Shown: positions 58,556-64,000 of the stretch, one piece after another
How the letters are laid out: each line of letters begins with the position of its first letter
How positions within the stretch are numbered: position 1 is the first letter of the stretch
Assembly (NCBI GenBank): GCA_903813345.2
Contig: CAIIXF020000006.1
Location: 6,438,989-6,502,988 of the forward strand
Direction of reading: 5' to 3'
Origin: Owenia fusiformis
Taxonomy: Eukaryota; Annelida; Polychaeta; Sabellida; Oweniidae
Length of the DNA: 64,000 nt
The notes under the pieces: model-generated
Database searches by the model: none
What the model was told of the DNA's origin: nothing
Seen by the model: only the letters and a program-made list of their open reading frames with translations
Made by a program: the position numbers and the translations under genes

Positions 58556-61500
58556 ATGGATGCAACAGAATTTAGACGGAGAGGAAAGGAGATGATAGAT
58601 TATGTTGCAGATTATTTAGAAAACATCCAAGAGAGACGTGTGTTTCCAACTGTTGAGCCAGGGTATCTGCATCAACTTATTCCTGATCATGCCCCTGAAG
58701 AAGGGGAGAAATGGGAAGACCTCTTTAAGGATATAGAGAGGGTCATTATGCCAGGGGTGCGTACTATTAGATATAAAGAGGGTCATTATGCCAGGGGTGA
58801 GTACTATTAGAAATAGAGAGGGTCATTATGCCAGGGGTGAGTATTATTAGAAATAGAGAGGGTTATTATGCCGGGGGTGAGTACTATTAGAAATAGAGAG
58901 GGTCATTATGCCAGGGGTGAGTACTATTAGATATAGAGAGGGTCATTATGCCAGGGGTGAGTACTATTAGAAATAGAGAGGGTCATTATGTCAGGGGTGA
59001 GTACTATTAGACATGAAGAGGGTCATTATGCCAGGGGTGAGTACTATTAGACATAGAGAGGGTCATTATGCCAGGGGTGAGTACTATTAGATATAAAGAG
59101 GGTCATTATGCCAGGGGTGAGTACTATTAGACATGAAGAGGGTCATTATGCCAGGGTTGAGTACTATTAGAAATAGAGAGGGTCATTATGCCAGGGGTGA
59201 GTACTATTAGATATAGAGAGGGTCATTATGCCAGGGGTGAGTACTATTAGAAATAGAGAGGGTCATTATGTCAGGGGTGAGTACTATTAGACATGAAGAG
59301 GGTCATTATGCCAGGGGTGAGTACTATTAGACATAGAGAGGGTCATTATGCCAGGGGTGAGTACTATTAGATATAAAGAGGGTCATTATGCCAGGGGTGA
59401 GTACTATTAGACATGAAGAGGGTCATTATGCCAGGGTTGAGTACCATTACACAGAGAGTGAGTCATAATGCCTGGGGTGAGTATTGAGGATACATAGAAA
59501 AAGTCATTATGCCAGGAGTGAATACTTTAAAAATAGAGAGGATAATTATGCCAGGGGTGAGTACTAGAATAAATAGACCTAAATATGCTAGGGGTACGGT
59601 GCTAGTAGACATACATTTGTAGATGGCCATTATACCAGGAATTAGTATTATAGTAGATGAAATGTCTTAAAGTATATGTCTTTGCAATGATCCAGATCAA
59701 TCAGTGAGTTGTTTGTTGATTTTTGATTTATATTCACCAAATTGAAGTTGAATATGTTTTTCAGATAATTAACATCAAAGATGTAGACAGTGCTCTCTGC
59801 TCCATATTATAATAACTGTTTGAAAAAGTGGTCATTTTGATGCTCATATCCATGTGTCATATGTACATTTCAGGTGACCCACTGGCATCATCCACAGTTC
59901 CATGCCTACTTCCCCACAGCCAACTCTTACCCATCCATATGTGCTGATATTCTCTCTGATGCCATTGGCTGTATAGGCTTCACCTGGGTAAGTAAAACTC
60001 AAAGTATAGCATAATTAAAGGTAGGGTGGGGCTGAGGGGAACATGTGGATGGGAATCAAAAGCATTGAACCATTCAGATCATATATTCAGAGATATTACA
60101 GATGGCACTTATTTGCCCAATGTTGGTATAACGAAAATTCCCACTGATATGAAGTATTTTCAAATAATTGATATTCAAAATATTTTTTCCCAATTCCCAT
60201 GTCTAACAAACCATTATAAATAGTAAATACATGTATAGTATCAAATCCCCTGAGTATATTTTCTTTTATTAAATTATTGTCCTCAAAACAAACACATCTC
60301 TGATTACGTTGGACAACGTCATCATAATTACCAAAATGTTCAATAATAGTCCCTATTAATTTAAACAAATAACATGATGTTATTAGACTCAGTATAGTGT
60401 GAATTAATAAACACAAAACATTCTAATATTTGTGGTGTCAAAAAAACATAATGATTAGTGGCAATAAGGCAAAAAAACATAATAATTAGTAGCAATAAGG
60501 GCTTTATTTCAATGAGAACATAAATACATGTAACATATGAAAAAACTGTTATTCTAATTTTGAAATGCCTAGATTTTCTATTTTAGAAAGAAAAATACAT
60601 TGTTCAGTGGGTGGAATTATTCCCAAACACCCACAATGTTAAACTGTTTGTAAAAGACCATTTCAATAAACACTTCCACCTTTTGGAAGATCATAGAAGC
60701 TGTGATATTTTCAGCTAGTTCTGATTATGTCATAGGTTGTACTTTATGTCACCATCACAAGTGTTTGCTTAGACACATACATGTACATCTTGTCATCAAA
60801 ATTCAAAAATGAACTCTTATGTGTTTAACTTGAAATTTTTACAGATGTAAGAGCAGACTAGTTACTACCAAGATCTCATTAGGGCATTCTGATACTCAGA
60901 CCATCTCTGCTGTGCACAAGAAGGAAACTGAGAGAAGGCCTTGATATCTCACGATGTCATTAGGGCATGTTGGCGAATTACTTGGTTGCCATTTTGAATT
61001 TTTCAATTAAAAGCTCCAATGTTGATCACACTGTGCACTGTGCATTTCATTTGATCTCCCACTACATCAGTCTGTTTTTTTTATCAATATTCTATCATGT
61101 GGAATGCAAAACTGAGCGCTTGAAATTGTGAAACATAGATACGGATGTGATATTGTGGAGCAAACAATCAAATATCTCAACAAATTTATTATATGATGTG
61201 ACATTGTCATTTTTCAGGCTTCCAGTCCAGCATGTACTGAACTAGAGGTGGTGATGATGGATTGGTTGGCCAAACTGTTAAATCTTCCAGAACAGTTCCT
61301 CTCTGGTGACAAAGGTGGAGGAATTATACAGGTTAGCTCAGGAATTTTTTATCATGTTGGTTTGGGAGGCCATATAATGCTACAGCTAAGTAGTCACATC
61401 AACTATATATCATTGTCTCCTAAAAGAGAATCCGCTCAGTTGCCATGTTCCTATTCTCCTTACCTAGGTTCAGTTTGAAAGCCTCTCTTTCATTTGTGTT

Positions 61501-63911
61501 ATACAAATATTACATATCCCCCTTAGATGAAACCAATTAGTAGCATTCACATGAGTATCATAATTCAATCAACTAATTAAGAGTGGAAATAATCTTAATT
61601 TTCATTATTAATATTCAAAGTTAAAAATTCAAGTCAAAATGATTTTTACAAACAAGTTACATCTAGAATTGTGGTTTTTAAAATTGTTGATCAACTTTGA
61701 AATGTTAACTTTCTTTGAAAATGTGGTTTCTAGGTTGCCATGGGATTATGGCAATGCTCAGGTCATCATTTTAGGACATGAAATCAAATTGTTTAGCATT
61801 TAACGATTTGATTTATAGGGTACAGCATCAGAAGCGACACTTGTTGCTCTACTAGCTGCTAGGCATAAAGCTGTACATGACTACAGAAAAATTCACCCTG
61901 ATGTTAAGAATGATGAAGAAGTTGCAGCCAAACTTGTGGCTTATTGCTCAGATAATGTAAGTTAAGAGCACCATGGATCCTTTTCCCATACTAGGACTTT
62001 AGCATGAAGTACAACACCTTACTCTGATTTGCTGCTGCATTATTTTGCTTTAAAGTTTGTCTTAAACTTAAATGTCACATTCATTCCAAAACCTAAAAAC
62101 AACATTATTTCTTCAAGGTTTTGGGTGGAAAGTGAAGAGAATAACATTTCCAAAAATACACAAAATTTCCAAAATCTGAAATTTTATCATAACTCGCCTA
62201 GTTTGAAAGAATTATGTTGAGAATTGTTATATTCCACCTGATTGTTGATTTAAGAAATATAGACCGAAGAGCAGGAGTAATATTGTCAAATGCACCCCGC
62301 AGGGCTAGGCACAATCGTTTTCTGTAGCTTTTGTGGCTAGCCCTAGGGGGTGTTTTCGACGATATCACCCCTGCTCTGAGGTCTATATTATGATTTGAAC
62401 ATGAAAACTTTCCAAAATGTTTCGAATATTCATTATGGTTCATCATTACTATGACCCGCCGTTATGACGTCACACATTACACGTATTACCAGGGGTATTC
62501 TTCGCGAATATACCCCAGATGAAATGTTGGCAGTCATGTTTGAATATTGTTTACAGGCACATTCCTCTGTTGAACGAGCTGGTCTTCTAGGACATGTGAA
62601 AATAGTGCAACTTCCTGCTGATGAAAAACATAGTTTACGTGGGGACACACTTCAGGAGGCAATCAACAAGGACAGATCACAGGGACTAATACCATGTTTT
62701 GTAAGTGTTTATAAAGCCATACCATGAGGCATTTTGTAATAAGGACAGCCATTCTAGCAGGAGTGTCTTCATATTGTCTTCATATGCCAACAAACTTTAC
62801 ACTCTCAGATTCCAAAAAACCATTATAGATAAACCATTGTGTGTTTTAGGTTTGTGCAACCTTGGGGACCACAAACTCCTGTGCATTTGACAACACCAAA
62901 GAACTTGGGCCTATATGTAAGTCAAAATATTTAGGTGATATAAAATAATCTCTTCATAATACAAAGTAGATTTTACATACCAATGTTTCTCACAATAACT
63001 CCTACTGAAAAAGAACTTAGGCATATATGTAAGTCAATGAATAAATATTAACACTTTGAAATACTACTCTCTCTCTGGGCATTTACTTCACATGGGCATT
63101 TATTTGAAATCGCTTAGCAAGAATACCCATTAAAGAGAGAAATATTAATTTTTCAAGAGAATGGGCATTTGTTAAGAGAGAAAATTGATTTTCTAAGCTA
63201 GTGGAAGTTAACATCTGGATTTCATAATCACCTATGATATAATGAATGTTTACCAATATATACAGTATGACTGTCATCTGAATATTAATTTGCATTTATA
63301 ATCTTCCTATCTTATTTTAAGTTTAACATGTTTTATTCACAATTGGGGATACTCCCAATGGAGAAAGATGTTCCTAGCATGCAATCAAAGAAAAGTATAA
63401 GCATTAGAAATTGTCTATCTTGTGTGCAATACAATTTTCATAGTAATCATAAATATTCTCTTGTTCATTATTGTACATGTACATGTATGTATTATTTGTT
63501 TTTAAACAAATGAATCCTTTCTATGAATATGAATCCTTTTGGCTTGCCCACTTGGCAATTGTGTAGAAGCATTGGCTAAAAAACTCCCATGGTCCTTTAG
63601 AAACAGGGACATTTTTTTAAGAATTAAATTATAGTAACCACATTTTATTCCCCTTAACATACCTAGCTGAACTAGTAATTATACATAAAGGCTAACATTT
63701 TAAGAAGAAATAATAAAAGTAGCATCTATTTCTTGAACAATCCAAAATTCAAATGTATATAATGAAGAAGTTATACCAGAATTCCCATACTTAAAGTGTT
63801 TTTTGTGACGTTATAGGTGAGAAAGAAGGGATTTGGATGCACATTGATGCTGCATATGCTGGAAGTGCCTTCATCTGTCCAGAATATAGATACCTACTGG
63901 ATGGAGTTGAG
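58556..63911 (+). CDS. DDC: Aromatic L-amino-acid decarboxylase, copy B, 3' partial
   Basis: Paralogue of DDC-A in divergent orientation. Exons: 58556-58756, 59874-59987, 61218-61331, 61819-61956, 62557-62700, 62850-62916, 63817-63911. They are the same lengths as DDC-A exons 1-7, giving 291 codons before the sequence leaves the window. Conserved active-site parts are [23 protein letters not shown] (catalytic-loop His), ATLGTT and [11 protein letters not shown]. The PLP-lysine exon is outside the window. Differences from A are scattered (for example [10 protein letters not shown] against [10 protein letters not shown]). Exon 7 is single here. Exon 1 is preceded by TATATTTGCAG, so the 32 nt before ATG are 5' UTR and a non-coding first exon lies upstream. 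The donor of exon 1 is GGG/GTGCGT. Confidence 0.94.
58731..59590 (+). repeat. DDC: 40-bp minisatellite built from the DDC-B exon 1 / intron 1 junction
   Basis: About 18 good units up to 59460, then degenerate ones to about 59590. The unit is GTGAGTACTATTAGAAATAG followed by AGAGGGTCATTATGCCAGGG, the same as in DDC-A. The first unit overlaps the exon end and reads GTGCGT; later ones read GTGAGT. A 280-bp (seven-unit) internal duplication is visible (TCAGGGG variants near 58991 and 59271). Confidence 0.95.
60827..61005 (+). repeat. Dispersed repeat copy (empty-site family of the LINE)
   Basis: TTGAAATTTTTACAGATGTA, GAGCAGACTAGT, GGGCATGTTGGCGAATTACT and GGTTGCCATTTTGAATTTTT match 5917-6035 and the flanks of the LINE at 6335-7916. 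It lies in a DDC-B intron. Confidence 0.7.
62225..62540. repeat. Foldback-like CpG-containing repeat in a DDC-B intron
   Basis: ATATAGACCGAAGAGCAGGAGTAATATTG near 62258 is roughly inverted by GATATCACCCCTGCTCTGAG GTCTATAT near 62360, and GGCTAG/CTAGCC are also mirrored. The stretch to 62520 has more CpG than its surroundings. No gene was seen. Confidence 0.45.
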
Positions 63912-64000
63912 GTAATGTTTAAAACAATTTTCTTTCCACATGCTTCCATCTAAATTGACAGGATTGAAGAAAAAGTAGAAATGTCATGACATATTTTTCA

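Noticed and set aside
58556-58810. 84-codon ORF read as a small stand-alone protein
   Set aside because: It is DDC-B exon 1 read through its donor into the minisatellite; the mirrored ORF at 48087-48341 is the same in DDC-A.

Overview
The window looks like nuclear DNA from an invertebrate animal, most likely a mollusc and probably a bivalve. It is AT-rich and intron-dense, its genes have canonical GT-AG splice sites, and it is packed with short inverted-repeat transposons and minisatellites. The taxon is an inference from gene content and repeat style, not from a database match.

Layout. (1) Positions 1-2300 hold a satellite-like tandem array. (2) Positions 3280-26824 (+) carry 16 exons, about 757 codons, of FIRRM (C1orf112 homologue, the FIGNL1 partner in RAD51 control). 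The first exons lie upstream of the window. Its long introns contain a 5'-truncated LINE with a 12-bp target-site duplication, a nested opposite-strand gene for a small secreted protein with a TATA box (9700-10227), and several foldback elements. (3) Positions 27222-27914 (+) hold unidentified exon-like coding sequence. (4) Positions 27911-33724 (-) hold a complete nine-coding-exon organic anion transporter (OATP/SLCO), 705 codons, with one GC-AG intron. (5) Positions 38231-48341 (-) hold a complete aromatic L-amino-acid decarboxylase (DDC-A, 476 residues), in which the exon carrying the catalytic DAAYAG motif is present three times. (6) Positions 48342-58555 are a repeat-rich divergent intergenic region with a three-level nest of transposons. 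(7) Positions 58556-63911 (+) hold the first seven coding exons of a second decarboxylase (DDC-B), divergent from DDC-A and running off the window.

The most unusual feature is a recurring link between tandem duplication and splice junctions. Both decarboxylase genes have, directly after coding exon 1, a 40-bp minisatellite whose unit is the exon end plus its 5' splice site: about 40 copies in DDC-A and about 18 in DDC-B. FIRRM has a roughly 32-bp minisatellite that ends in, and resembles, the 3' splice site of one exon. Two other FIRRM exons have partial duplications next to or across their donors, and a whole DDC-A exon is triplicated. The frame arithmetic says only one junction in each decarboxylase array, and only one of the three exon copies, can give an intact protein.

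The genes are not an obvious pathway. FIRRM is a DNA-repair regulator, the OATP is a plasma-membrane transporter, and the two decarboxylases make biogenic amines (dopamine, serotonin or tyramine). The decarboxylase pair is a local inverted duplication.
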